From CAVSRC01 sp963732845 (GTDB taxonomy: Bacteria > Pseudomonadota > Alphaproteobacteria > Rhizobiales > Kaistiaceae), in NCBI GenBank assembly GCA_963732845.1, contig CAVTBE010000007.1, forward strand, positions 165,892 to 229,891: a stretch of DNA of 64,000 bases, in the 5' to 3' direction. Positions 35,082 to 44,071 of this stretch are shown in pieces. The notes beneath the pieces are model-generated. The model did no database searches and was not told the origin of the DNA. It worked only from the letters and a program-made list of their open reading frames with translations. How positions within the stretch are numbered: position 1 is the stretch's first letter; each line of letters starts with the position of its first letter. A program made the position numbers and the translations under genes.

Positions 35082-36436
35082 CGACGGCGCCGCGTTTGTT
35101 CAGCAAGATCCTCATCGCCAACCGCGGCGAAATCGCGCTTCGCGTCCTGCGCGCCTGCAAGGAGCTGGGCATCGCCACCGTGGCGGTCCATTCCACCGCC
35201 GACGCCAACGCCATGCATGTACGGCTGGCCGACGAGAGCGTCTGCATCGGCCCGCCGCCGGCCCGCGACTCCTACCTCAACATCCCCCAGCTTCTCGCCG
35301 CCTGCGAGATCACCGGGGCGGAGGCCGTCCATCCGGGCTACGGCTTCCTGTCGGAGAACGCCCGCTTCGCCGAGATCCTCGAGGCACACGGCATCGCCTT
35401 CATCGGCCCGAGCGCCGAGCACATCCGCATCATGGGCGACAAGATCGAGGCCAAGCGCACCGCCGCCCGCCTCGGCATTCCCGTCGTGCCGGGCTCCGAG
35501 GGGGCGGTCAGCGACGATGCCACGGCCCGCCAGATCGCCGGCGACATCGGCTATCCGGTGCTCATCAAGGCGGCCGCCGGTGGTGGCGGGCGCGGCATGA
35601 AGGTGGCGCGCTCAGAGGACGAGCTGGCCAACGCGCTGTCGACCGCCCGCGCCGAGGCGCGCTCGGCCTTTGGCGACGACGCCGTCTATATCGAGAAGTA
35701 TCTCGCCGCCCCGCGCCACATCGAGGTGCAGGTAATGGGCGACGGCAAGGGCAGCGGCGTCCATCTCGGCGAGCGCGACTGTTCGCTGCAGCGCCGCCAC
35801 CAGAAGGTGATGGAGGAATCCCCCTCCCCGGTCATCACACCGGAGCAGCGCGCACGCATCGGCGGCATCGTCGCCAAGGCCATCGGCGAGCTTGGCTATG
35901 CCGGCGCCGGCACGGTCGAATTCCTTTACGAGAACGGCGAGTTCCACTTCATCGAGATGAACACCCGCCTGCAGGTGGAGCATCCGGTGACCGAGGCGGT
36001 GACCGGCATCGACCTGGTCAACGAGCAGATCCGCGTCGCCGCCGGCATGGGCCTGTCGTTCAGACAGGAAGACGTGACCTTCGACGGCCACGCCATCGAA
36101 TGCCGCATCAACGCCGAGGACCCCAAGACCTTCGTCGCCTCGCCGGGCAAGATCACCTACTACCACCCGCCGGGGGGTCTCGGCGTGCGCGTCGATTCGG
36201 CCGTCTATCAGGGTTATTCCATCCCGCCCTTCTACGACAGCCTGATCGGCAAGCTGATCGTCCACGGCCGCAGCCGGCAGGAATGCATGATGCGGCTCAA
36301 CCGGGCGCTCGACGAATTCGTCGTGGACGGCATCCGCACGACGATCCCGCTGTTCCGCGACCTCGTCCACGACGAGAACGTCATCTCGGGCAACTACGAC
36401 ATCCATTGGCTGGAGAAGCATCTGGCAAGCACCTAG
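35078..36436 (+). CDS. accC: Acetyl-CoA carboxylase biotin carboxylase subunit
   Basis: 452 residues, family length. LIANRGEIALRVLRACKELG, HPGYGFLSENARFAE, the ATP-grasp loop AAAGGGGRGMKVA, ERDCSLQRRHQKVMEESPSP and FIEMNTRLQVEHPVTE (Mg and bicarbonate site) are all intact. Carboxylates biotin on AccB with ATP and bicarbonate. The start ATG overlaps the accB stop (ATGA), giving a 1:1 translational link. Confidence 0.97.
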   Translation: MTTAPRLFSKILIANRGEIALRVLRACKELGIATVAVHSTADANAMHVRLADESVCIGPPPARDSYLNIPQLLAACEITGAEAVHPGYGFLSENARFAEILEAHGIAFIGPSAEHIRIMGDKIEAKRTAARLGIPVVPGSEGAVSDDATARQIAGDIGYPVLIKAAAGGGGRGMKVARSEDELANALSTARAEARSAFGDDAVYIEKYLAAPRHIEVQVMGDGKGSGVHLGERDCSLQRRHQKVMEESPSPVITPEQRARIGGIVAKAIGELGYAGAGTVEFLYENGEFHFIEMNTRLQVEHPVTEAVTGIDLVNEQIRVAAGMGLSFRQEDVTFDGHAIECRINAEDPKTFVASPGKITYYHPPGGLGVRVDSAVYQGYSIPPFYDSLIGKLIVHGRSRQECMMRLNRALDEFVVDGIRTTIPLFRDLVHDENVISGNYDIHWLEKHLAST

Positions 36437-36458
36437 GCACTTGCCTAGATTGACGCTC

Positions 36459-37082
36459 ATGGCTGCCCGCGACGACCTGCTTCTGGAAATCACGCCTCAG
36501 GTGCTGCTCAAGGCCTACGCCCTTGGGATCTTCCCCATGGCTGAATCGGCCGACGATCCCGGCCTCTACTGGATCGAGCCGGAGAGCCGCGGCATCCTGC
36601 CGCTCGACCGCTTCCATGTCCCCCGCCGCCTCGCCCGCACCGTCGCCGCCGGCCATTTCGACATCCGCATCGATACCGATTTCGATGCCGTGATCGACGG
36701 TTGCGCCGGCGCCACCCGGCAGCGGCCGAAGACCTGGATCAACCAGCGCATCCGCAAGCTCTACGGCGACCTCTACGCCATTGGCGCCTGCCACACGGTG
36801 GAGACCTGGCGCGACGGCGTCCTGGTCGGCGGGCTCTACGGCGTCAGCCTCGGCGCCGCCTTCTTCGGCGAGAGCATGTTCTCGCGCGAACGCGACGCCT
36901 CGAAGGTGGCCCTGGTGCATCTGGTCCGCCGCCTGCAGACGGGCGGCTACAGCCTGCTCGACACCCAGTTCACCACCCCGCACCTGAAGCAGTTCGGCGC
37001 CATCGACGTCGACCGCACCCACTACCAGCACCTGCTCGACGAGGCGATCGACCGGGACGGCGATTTCTTCCGGCTGGGCTGA
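36459..37082 (+). CDS. aat: Leucyl/phenylalanyl-tRNA--protein transferase
   Basis: 207 residues. Typical beginning ITPQVLLKAYALGIFPMAES, then YWIEPESRGILPLDRFHVPR, HTVETWRDGVLVGGLYGVSLG and FFGESMFSRERDASKVALVHL. It adds Leu or Phe to N-terminal Arg/Lys of proteins to mark them for ClpAP (N-degron pathway). ATG 36459 is preferred over a TTG six codons earlier because it leaves the accC stop clear. Confidence 0.95.
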   Translation: MAARDDLLLEITPQVLLKAYALGIFPMAESADDPGLYWIEPESRGILPLDRFHVPRRLARTVAAGHFDIRIDTDFDAVIDGCAGATRQRPKTWINQRIRKLYGDLYAIGACHTVETWRDGVLVGGLYGVSLGAAFFGESMFSRERDASKVALVHLVRRLQTGGYSLLDTQFTTPHLKQFGAIDVDRTHYQHLLDEAIDRDGDFFRLG

Positions 37083-37091
37083 CCGCCCGGC

Positions 37092-38243
37092 TCAGGGCGC
37101 ACCATTCACCGGATCGAGAACGCCGCTTATCATCCTGAACGGGCTCGAAACGGTGGCCGCGGCCGTGTCGAGAATGACCGCCCCGACCTTTCCGAGATTG
37201 GGCTCGCGTTTCTGCGTGGCGACCGAACGATAGAGCGCGGCAAGGCTGAAGAGCTTGTCGTGGTTGAGCGCGTTGGATGCCTTCAGTTCGGAGATATCCA
37301 CGATCAGCACGCCGTGCTCCACGGCGGCCTCGCGTACCTTGGGGTCGTTGACGTCGAGCGCTCCCACCCGCACGCTACTCCCGCTGATGAGGCTCGCGAC
37401 CTTCAGCGCCCGGTCGTCCTTAGACACCAGGATCGTCAACGGCGGCGACAGGCGGCCGATGACATCGACCTCCTTGAGCATCACGTCGGCATCGATATCG
37501 GGCGCCGCCAGGACGACCTGGAGGCGCGAAAGCACGTCCGTGCGCCCGGTCAGCTTGAGCTGGCGCACGGCTTCCATGACGAGCCAGCCGCCCATGCTGT
37601 GACCGAAGAGGAGGATATCGCCACGGGACCGTTCCTTGGCCAGTTCGATGAGCAGGGCCACCAATGCGTCGCGGGAATAGGTCACCGATTCCTTGTCGGC
37701 GATGTAGCCCTCGACGGTCGCCTGCGACGGCCACGAAAACAGGATCGGCGCGCCGCGGATGCCCAAATCCGTCGTCATCTGCGCCAGGCGGAACAGGGCC
37801 TCCTGGAAGCTGTAGTTGTAGCCGTGAACGAACACTGCCATCTGCTGGCTCTGGCCGTTCGCGCGGGCGACACCCTTCCTGAATTCGGCGTCGTCCAGCA
37901 CGCCCTGCGAAACGACGGCGAAGGTCCTCGCCGGGTCAGGCTTCCCCATCGGCCACTCCACCTTCGCCGGCCGATGGTCGGGTGGAATTGAAACCGTGAA
38001 TCGGGCGTAGTTGGTTCCGGCCGCCCGGCCGCTGTTGAAGAAGTTGGTGCCGGGCTTTGCCCGCGTGCGGGTGGTGACGGCATAGATGTCGACCGTGCGC
38101 ACCCCGGGGGCATGGTCGGGCGCCACCGTCTCGAGCGCGATGAGGCCGGGACGCACGGCGCAGGCGCTGAGCAGCGCCATCAGCATCATCATAAGGGGAA
38201 GTCGCAGCCAACGAATGACGCTGTCGGCGGAAAAGGTCATCAT
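37092..38243 (-). CDS. Alpha/beta-hydrolase lipoprotein (DUF900 family)
   Basis: 383 residues. Signal sequence with lipobox LLSAC (lipidated Cys about residue 27), then MAVFVHGYNYSFQEALFRL (oxyanion strand), the nucleophile motif LFGHSMGGWLVMEA (G-x-S-x-G), and an acid/His region further on (LVSKDDRALKV). DUF900 proteins are putative esterases or lipases; substrate unknown. Probably anchored to the outer membrane facing the periplasm. Start ATG 38243 gives a normal lipoprotein signal. Confidence 0.82.
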   Translation of the reverse strand: MMTFSADSVIRWLRLPLMMMLMALLSACAVRPGLIALETVAPDHAPGVRTVDIYAVTTRTRAKPGTNFFNSGRAAGTNYARFTVSIPPDHRPAKVEWPMGKPDPARTFAVVSQGVLDDAEFRKGVARANGQSQQMAVFVHGYNYSFQEALFRLAQMTTDLGIRGAPILFSWPSQATVEGYIADKESVTYSRDALVALLIELAKERSRGDILLFGHSMGGWLVMEAVRQLKLTGRTDVLSRLQVVLAAPDIDADVMLKEVDVIGRLSPPLTILVSKDDRALKVASLISGSSVRVGALDVNDPKVREAAVEHGVLIVDISELKASNALNHDKLFSLAALYRSVATQKREPNLGKVGAVILDTAAATVSSPFRMISGVLDPVNGAP

Positions 38244-38290
38244 ACGATCCTGGACACGGCGCTTGGCGGACGGCCGTGCCAAGATCGGCT

Positions 38291-38923
38291 CTACTTCTTC
38301 TTGGGCGGCGGCACGTCCGACTTCATCCTGCAGTTGGTCAGCCACACATCATAGACGGCGTTGTCGACGGCGTGCAGGCCGGGACTGTCGGCAAACATCC
38401 AGCCGGTAAAGATTCGCTGAATCTTGCGCGAGAGCGTGATCTCGTCGACCTCGACGAAGGCGTCGGTGCGCGGTTCTTCGGTCGGCGGGCGCGTGTAACA
38501 GACGCGCGGCGTCACCTGCAGCGCGCCGAACTGCACGGTTTCGTTGATATAGACGTCAAAACTGATGATCCGCCCAGTGATCTTGTCGAGGCCGGCGAAG
38601 ACGGCGACCGGATTGGAGATGTGCGTCGGCTCCGGCTCCGCCATCTGCGGCGGTACCGGGGTGTCGGCGGGAGGCTGGGCGTCCGGCGCCTGCGTATCGG
38701 GCGCCTGTGCGTCCGGCGCCTGTGCTTCCGCCGCCGGGGTGTTCAATGTCGGCGGCTGCAGCAGTTGCGGCCCCAGCTGGTCGGAGGGCGCCTGCAATTG
38801 CGGCACGTCGGCAGGCGGCAGCAACTGCGGCACCTGGAGAACCTGAGCGATTGCCGGTACCGCCAGCACGGCCGCAGCCGTGGCGACGAGGCCCGCCACC
38901 TTAAGAATCTGCCGTGAAATCAT
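38291..38923 (-). CDS. DUF2155-domain periplasmic protein
   Basis: 210 residues. Signal peptide to about residue 26 (AAAVLAVPAIAQ). A low-complexity Pro/Gln/Ala stretch with repeated QAPDAQ/PDTQ units spans about 27-100. The DUF2155 domain starts at AVFAGLDKITGRIISFDVYI and includes FGALQVTPRVCYTRPPTEEP and IFTGWMFADSPGL. The family has no assigned function and is usually found beside aat in alphaproteobacteria, as here. Two Cys may form a disulfide. Confidence 0.85.
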   Translation of the reverse strand: MISRQILKVAGLVATAAAVLAVPAIAQVLQVPQLLPPADVPQLQAPSDQLGPQLLQPPTLNTPAAEAQAPDAQAPDTQAPDAQPPADTPVPPQMAEPEPTHISNPVAVFAGLDKITGRIISFDVYINETVQFGALQVTPRVCYTRPPTEEPRTDAFVEVDEITLSRKIQRIFTGWMFADSPGLHAVDNAVYDVWLTNCRMKSDVPPPKKK

Positions 38924-39007
38924 GATCCCGCGCATCTTGGCCAAGACGGCGCGGTCAGTAGCACGGGATTCCGGCGACGAAAAGGCGATTGGGCGGGCCA
39001 TTGCCGG

Positions 39008-40513
39008 TCAGACTTGCGCCGCTGCCCCCTCGCCCATCCACGCGGCCAGCGCTTCGGCCTGACCTTGCGTGAACTGGAGGCCGAGGCGGGTGCGCCGCCA
39101 CAGCACGTCCTCCGCCGTCATCGCCCATTCGTCGTGGCGCAGGTAATCGACCTCGGCCGCGGTGAGATCGGCGCCGAAACAGGGCCCGAGATCGGAAAAC
39201 GCGCGGGCGCCGGTGAGCATCGTCTGGGCGCGCGTGCCGTAGGTGGTCACCAGGCGGTGGGCGGTGTCCTCGCCGACGAAGGGATAGGCGGCCCGCAGCG
39301 CCAGGCAGAGATGCGAGGCGCCCTGATCCGCCGGGAAATTGCCGCCGGGCAGCGACGCCTCACCCGTCCACGGCGGCAGCACCGTGCGGAAGCGCGCCAG
39401 CCGGTCGACCACCTCCTCGGCGAGCCGCCGGTGGGTGGTGAGCCCGCCGCCGAACACCGACAGGAGCGGCGGCGCACCGGGCAGCGCATCGACGGTCACC
39501 GCATGATCGCCGCTGGCCAGCGACCGGTCGGCAGGCATGGCAATGACGCAGGCGAGTTCCTGGACGATGTCCTGCCGCATCACCGGCTCGGCGAAGTACT
39601 GATTGGCGACATCGAGCAGCCAGGCGACGTCGCGCGGCGTCACCTGTGCGCTGCCGTCATCGCTCTCGTGACGGGCGATCGCCGGGCCGATCAGCATGAA
39701 TCCCGGCGCATGCGGCACGGCAAAGACCATGCGGCCGTTGGCGACCGGCAGGGCGTAGCCAACCTCGCCTTCGAAATCGCGCCTGACGACGATCTGGCTG
39801 AAGCGCACCTGCCGCGTCGGCGTGTGCCGGCTGGTGTGGATGACGTGGTCGAGCACCGCGCCCGCCTGGCCGCCGGTGGCGTTGATCAGCACGCGCGCCA
39901 GCACCACCGTCCATTCGCCGTCGATCTGCGATTCCAGCGACAGGCGCCAGCGGTTGCGCTCGCGCTCGGCGACGACGCAGCGCAGGCGCGGGTTGACGCT
40001 CGCCCCGCGCGACTGCGCGTCGAAGGCGTTGGCGATCGCCAGACGCGAATCGTCGGCGAGGCAGTCCGTGAAGGCGAAGCCCTCGGTGAAGTGCAGATGG
40101 AGGGCCGCGTCGGCATCGCGGTTGGCCAGGTCGAGATGGCGGGCGCGCGGCAGCGCCCGCCCGGCGAGCCGGTCATAGGCGAGGAAGCCGAGGCGCAGCG
40201 CCCAGGGCGACCACAGGCCTTCGTGATGGGGGAGAACGAACGTCAGCGGCCGCACCAGATGGGGCGCCGCGCGCATCAGGATGTCGCGCTCCTTCAGCCG
40301 CGTGCGCAGCGTCGTCCAGTCCAGCCGGCCGAGGTGATGCAGCCCGCCATGCACGACACGGTCGGTGGCCGCCGTCGACGCACCGCCGATGTCGCCCTGC
40401 TCGCACAGGAACGTCGTCAGACCGCGCCCGGCCGCGTCGCGCGCGATCGCCGAGCCGATCAGTCCGCCGCCGATGATGGCGAGATCGTAGATCTCCTCGT
40501 ACAACCGCGTCAC
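39008..40513 (-). CDS. glpD: Glycerol-3-phosphate dehydrogenase (FAD, respiratory)
   Basis: 501 residues, GTG start. The FAD motif is DLAIIGGGLIGSAIARDAAG, followed by STAATDRVVHGGLHHL, LINATGGQAGAVLD and the C-terminal LSVFGGGLTTHRRLAEEV with the G3P-binding Arg pair. Peripheral inner-membrane enzyme passing electrons from glycerol-3-phosphate to quinone. No glpK, glpR or glycerol transporter genes are adjacent, so it stands as a lone glp gene. Confidence 0.93.
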   Translation of the reverse strand: MTRLYEEIYDLAIIGGGLIGSAIARDAAGRGLTTFLCEQGDIGGASTAATDRVVHGGLHHLGRLDWTTLRTRLKERDILMRAAPHLVRPLTFVLPHHEGLWSPWALRLGFLAYDRLAGRALPRARHLDLANRDADAALHLHFTEGFAFTDCLADDSRLAIANAFDAQSRGASVNPRLRCVVAERERNRWRLSLESQIDGEWTVVLARVLINATGGQAGAVLDHVIHTSRHTPTRQVRFSQIVVRRDFEGEVGYALPVANGRMVFAVPHAPGFMLIGPAIARHESDDGSAQVTPRDVAWLLDVANQYFAEPVMRQDIVQELACVIAMPADRSLASGDHAVTVDALPGAPPLLSVFGGGLTTHRRLAEEVVDRLARFRTVLPPWTGEASLPGGNFPADQGASHLCLALRAAYPFVGEDTAHRLVTTYGTRAQTMLTGARAFSDLGPCFGADLTAAEVDYLRHDEWAMTAEDVLWRRTRLGLQFTQGQAEALAAWMGEGAAAQV

Positions 40514-40589
40514 CCGCCCGACTTGCGAAGAATACGCTTCCCCGGCGCCAAGAATAGCACGGCAGCGCCAGTGATTCGGGCCTGGCGCT

Positions 40590-41411
40590 TCAGACCAGGG
40601 AACGTGAGATCGTCGTGGCGACGTCGCTCAGGGCGGGCATGAACCGGTCGCGGAGATCGGCCTGCGTCGTGCGCCCGGCATGGGCCGACAGGTTGATGGC
40701 GCCGACATTGACCCCGGCCCGCGTCACGATCGGCATGGCGATCGACCTGAGGCCGAGCTCAAGTTCCTCGTCGACGATGGAATAGCCCTCCGCCCGGTCG
40801 GCGCGGATGCGCTGGATGAGCTGCTCCGGTTCGGTGATGGTATGCGGCGTATAGCGTTTCAGGGTGGTCGCCGCGACACGCTGACGGAGGTCGTCCTCGG
40901 CCAGATAGCCGAGCTGGATGCGTCCGAGCGAGGTGTGGAAGGCGGACAGCCGCGTGCCCACCGCGATGGTCGTCGACATCAGGCGATGCGGCGCCGGCAT
41001 GCGTGCCACATAGACGATCTCGCTGTCCTGCAGGATCGCCGCCGAGCAGGATTCGTGCAGCTTGTTGCTGAGTTCCTTCATCAGCGGCTCAGCCCGGTCG
41101 ATCCAGGTCTGCGTCGAGAGATAGGCGAAGCCCAGCTCGAGAATGCGCGGCGCCAGCGAGAACTGGCGTCCCTGCTGCGCCACATAACCGAGCTGGGTGA
41201 GGGTCTTGAGCACCCGGCGCGCCGCCGCTCGCGACAGCCCGCTCGCCTCCGCCGCGTCCGACAGCGTCATGGTCGGCCGCTGCTCGCCGAAGGCGCCCAG
41301 CACCGTCAGCCCCTTGGCCAGCGTCGCCATGAATTCCTTGTCGCCGCCGAAACGCTCCGCCACACTGGATTCTCCGGCGGCCGACGATTGCTTTGGATAC
41401 AGCGTTGACAC
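40590..41411 (-). CDS. pcaR: IclR-family regulator of the protocatechuate operon
   Basis: 273 residues, GTG start. N-terminal winged helix (MATLAKGLTVLGAF, LSDAAEASGLSRAAARRVLK) and the IclR effector domain (SCSAAILQDSEIVYVARMPA; GYSIVDEELELGLRSIAMPI), highly like the PcaR/PcaU/PobR branch that senses beta-ketoadipate or protocatechuate. Divergent from pcaB. The operator between them has the three-repeat arrangement known for this branch. An ATG 27 codons downstream would cut the normal N-terminal arm, so GTG is favoured. Confidence 0.9.
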   Translation of the reverse strand: MSTLYPKQSSAAGESSVAERFGGDKEFMATLAKGLTVLGAFGEQRPTMTLSDAAEASGLSRAAARRVLKTLTQLGYVAQQGRQFSLAPRILELGFAYLSTQTWIDRAEPLMKELSNKLHESCSAAILQDSEIVYVARMPAPHRLMSTTIAVGTRLSAFHTSLGRIQLGYLAEDDLRQRVAATTLKRYTPHTITEPEQLIQRIRADRAEGYSIVDEELELGLRSIAMPIVTRAGVNVGAINLSAHAGRTTQADLRDRFMPALSDVATTISRSLV

Positions 41412-41470
41412 TCGACGGCCCCTCGCGGAAAATGGTCGATATCCGAACGATTGTTCGATAATCGAACGAT
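41405..41470 (+). promoter_or_regulatory. pcaB promoter and PcaR-type triple operator
   Basis: A TTGACA -35 box (41405-41410) and GAAAAT -10 candidate (41428-41433) are 17 bp apart. Overlapping the predicted start, CGAAC-GATT-GTTCG (41444-41457) is a perfect palindrome, and CGAAC recurs in direct orientation at 41463-41467 (ATCGAACGAT). Two inverted plus one direct repeat is the layout described for PcaU/PcaR/PobR sites. Confidence 0.72.
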
Positions 41471-41524
41471 ACTACCGGGAGGTCAAGGGGTGAATTATCC
41501 GCGGCGGCGGGAAGGCGCGGCGCG

Positions 41525-42880
41525 ATGACGTTTTCCGCCCTCGATTCCGGACTGACCGGCCCGCTCTTCGCCAGCGACGCCATGCGCGCGGTCTTCTCCG
41601 ACCGTGCGGCGCTGGCCGCCATGCTGGCCGCCGAGACGGCGCTGGCCCGCGCCGAAGGCGCTGCCGGTCTGGTGCCCAAGGGTCTGGCACCGGCGCTCGC
41701 GCGCATCAAGGCCGGCGACCTCGACATTGCGGCGTTGGGCGCGCGCACGCGCGATGCCGGCGTCGTCGCCATCCCCTTCGTCAAGGCGGTCGAGGCGCTG
41801 CTGCCCGAGAAGCTGCGCGCCCATGTCCACAAGGGTGCCACCAGCCAGGACATCGTCGATACGGCGCTGATGCTGCAGATGGCCGACGCCGTCGCGCTGA
41901 TCGCCGCCGACCTCGCCGCGATCCTCGACGGCCTGTCGGGGCTGGCGAAAAAGCACGCGCGCACCCCCTGCGTCGGGCGCACCTATGGCCAGCACGCCGC
42001 GCCCATCACCTTTGGCTATGTCGCCGGCACATGGGCCTCGGGCATCGCCGATGTGGCGGGCGACCTGCCCGGTCTGTGCGAGCGCACGCTCACCGCCTCC
42101 CTCGGCGGCCCGGTCGGCACGCTGGCCGGCCTCGGCGATGCCGCCGAAGCTGTCGGGGAAGCCTTCGCCAGGGAACTGGGGCTTGGCCATGCGCCGGTGA
42201 CCTGGCACACGAGCCGCGCCCGCATGGTGGCGATGGGCAGCTGGCTCGCCACGCTGATCGCGACGCTCGCCCGCATGGCGACCGACGTGGTCTTTCTCTC
42301 GGCGACCGAGATCGGCGAGGTCGGCGAAGCGCCGGCCGCGGGCCGCGGCGGCTCCTCGGCCATGCCGCACAAGCAGAATCCGCTCTCCTCCGCCGTCATC
42401 CTTTCCGCCCACGCCGCCGCCCCCGGCTTCGTCGTCACGCTTCTGAACGCCGCCGCCTCCGGCCAGCAGCGCCCCGCCGGCCTGTGGCAGGCGGAGTGGC
42501 ACGCCCTGCCCGCGCTCTTCGGCCTGGCTTCCGGCGCGCTCCGCGAAGCCCGCCGGCTGGCGACGAGCCTGCAGGTCGATGGCAGGCGCATGCGCGCCAA
42601 TCTCGACCTGACCCACGGGCTGGTCTTCGCCGACGCCGCGGCAAGCGCGCTCGCCGGCAAGATGGGCCGCAGCACCGCCCAGGCGATGGTCAGCAAGGCC
42701 GCGGCGGACGTGCGTGAAACCGGCGCGTCGCTCGGCACGGTGCTGGCCCGGGCGGGCGCACCCGCCGCATTGCTTGACAGCGCCTTTGACCTTAGGCCGG
42801 CAATGGCTGCCGCCGCGACCGCCGCTCAGAGCGCGGTTCGCCAGGCGCAAGCCGTCAAACGCCAACTAAGGAAGCTCTGA
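41525..42880 (+). CDS. pcaB: 3-carboxy-cis,cis-muconate cycloisomerase
   Basis: 451 residues, fumarase/ASL fold. HKGATSQDIVDTALMLQMAD, RTYGQHAAPITFGY and the superfamily signature GSSAMPHKQNPLSSAV are intact. It closes 3-carboxymuconate to gamma-carboxymuconolactone, step two after ring cleavage. First gene of a rightward operon; only 2 bp separate it from pcaL. Confidence 0.93.
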   Translation: MTFSALDSGLTGPLFASDAMRAVFSDRAALAAMLAAETALARAEGAAGLVPKGLAPALARIKAGDLDIAALGARTRDAGVVAIPFVKAVEALLPEKLRAHVHKGATSQDIVDTALMLQMADAVALIAADLAAILDGLSGLAKKHARTPCVGRTYGQHAAPITFGYVAGTWASGIADVAGDLPGLCERTLTASLGGPVGTLAGLGDAAEAVGEAFARELGLGHAPVTWHTSRARMVAMGSWLATLIATLARMATDVVFLSATEIGEVGEAPAAGRGGSSAMPHKQNPLSSAVILSAHAAAPGFVVTLLNAAASGQQRPAGLWQAEWHALPALFGLASGALREARRLATSLQVDGRRMRANLDLTHGLVFADAAASALAGKMGRSTAQAMVSKAAADVRETGASLGTVLARAGAPAALLDSAFDLRPAMAAAATAAQSAVRQAQAVKRQLRKL

Positions 42881-42882
42881 TC

Positions 42883-44052
42883 ATGCCAACCGTGACCGTC
42901 AACGGCGTCGACCTCTACTACGAACTTATCGGACCGAAGGGCCTGCCGACCGTCGTCTTCTCCAATTCGCTGGGCAGCACCATCGAGATGTGGGACGGCG
43001 TCGTCGCGGCGCTCGACGGCCAGTTCCGCCTGTTGCGCTACGACACCCAGGGCCACGGCCGCTCCGGCTCGCGCGACCAGCCCACCACCATCGACGATCT
43101 CGCCAACGACCTCGCCGGGCTGCTCGAGGCGCTCGACATCGCCAACGCCCACATCGTCGGCCTGTCGCTCGGCGGCATGGTCGCCCAGGCTTTCGCCCTT
43201 CTCCATCCGGCACGCACGGCAGGCCTCATCCTGATGGCAACCGCGGCCCACCTGCCGCCGCCCGAATTCTGGATGCAGCGCGCCGCCACCGTGCTCGAAG
43301 CCGGGCCGGAGGCGGTCGTCGACACCATCGTGCCGCGCTGGTTCACCCCCGGCTTCCAGGAGCGCGACCCGGCGGCGGTGACGCGCATCCGCGATTTCTT
43401 CATCGAGTCGGAGCGCCACGGCTATGGCCGCTGCTGCGAGGCGATCGCCGACATGGACCTGCGCGAACGCATCAGGGCCATCGACGCGCCGACGCTGGTC
43501 GTCGTCGGCGCCGACGATCCGGTGGCGCCGCTGGCCATGGGCGAGGATATCCGCTCCCGCATCCCGGGCGCCGAACTGGTGATCATCCCCGATTGTGCCC
43601 ACCTGATCTCGGTCGAGCAGCCCGCCGCCGCCGCCATGCACATCGCCACCTTCCTCGAACGCCACGCGCCCGGCGCGCCCAGCCGTGCCTTCGTCGATGG
43701 GCTCACCAACCGTCGCGCGGTGCTGGGGCCCGCCCATGTCGACCGCTCGATCGACAATGCCGGCGCCTTCGGCATGCCCTGGCAGGACTTCATCACCCGC
43801 GTCGCCTGGAACGACGCCTGGGGCGACCCGACGCTGCCGCGCAAGACCCGCTCGCTGCTGACGCTGACCATGATGATCGCACTCCACCGCGAGGAGGAGT
43901 TCAAGCTGCATGTGCGCCCGGCGCTGCGCAATGGCGTGACCTTGGACGAACTGCGTTCGCTCATCCGCCATGCCGCCGTCTATGCCGGCATTCCCGCCGG
44001 CAACGCTGCCATGCGCTGGGTGCGCGAGGTTCTCGGAGACGAACTGAGATGA
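42883..44052 (+). CDS. pcaL: Fused 3-oxoadipate enol-lactonase / 4-carboxymuconolactone decarboxylase
   Basis: 389 residues, two enzymes in one chain. Residues 1-260 are an alpha/beta hydrolase (SNSLGSTIEMWDGVV, GLSLGGMVAQAFAL nucleophile elbow with Ser, then acid and DCAHLISVEQP His), i.e. PcaD. Residues about 270-389 are the carboxymuconolactone decarboxylase domain (LTLTMMIALHREEEFKLHVR; LIRHAAVYAGIPAGNAAMRW), i.e. PcaC. The fusion PcaL is known from actinobacteria and some alphaproteobacteria; order here is D then C. Confidence 0.93.
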   Translation: MPTVTVNGVDLYYELIGPKGLPTVVFSNSLGSTIEMWDGVVAALDGQFRLLRYDTQGHGRSGSRDQPTTIDDLANDLAGLLEALDIANAHIVGLSLGGMVAQAFALLHPARTAGLILMATAAHLPPPEFWMQRAATVLEAGPEAVVDTIVPRWFTPGFQERDPAAVTRIRDFFIESERHGYGRCCEAIADMDLRERIRAIDAPTLVVVGADDPVAPLAMGEDIRSRIPGAELVIIPDCAHLISVEQPAAAAMHIATFLERHAPGAPSRAFVDGLTNRRAVLGPAHVDRSIDNAGAFGMPWQDFITRVAWNDAWGDPTLPRKTRSLLTLTMMIALHREEEFKLHVRPALRNGVTLDELRSLIRHAAVYAGIPAGNAAMRWVREVLGDELR

Positions 44053-44071
44053 CCCAACGGAGAGCCGGTTA

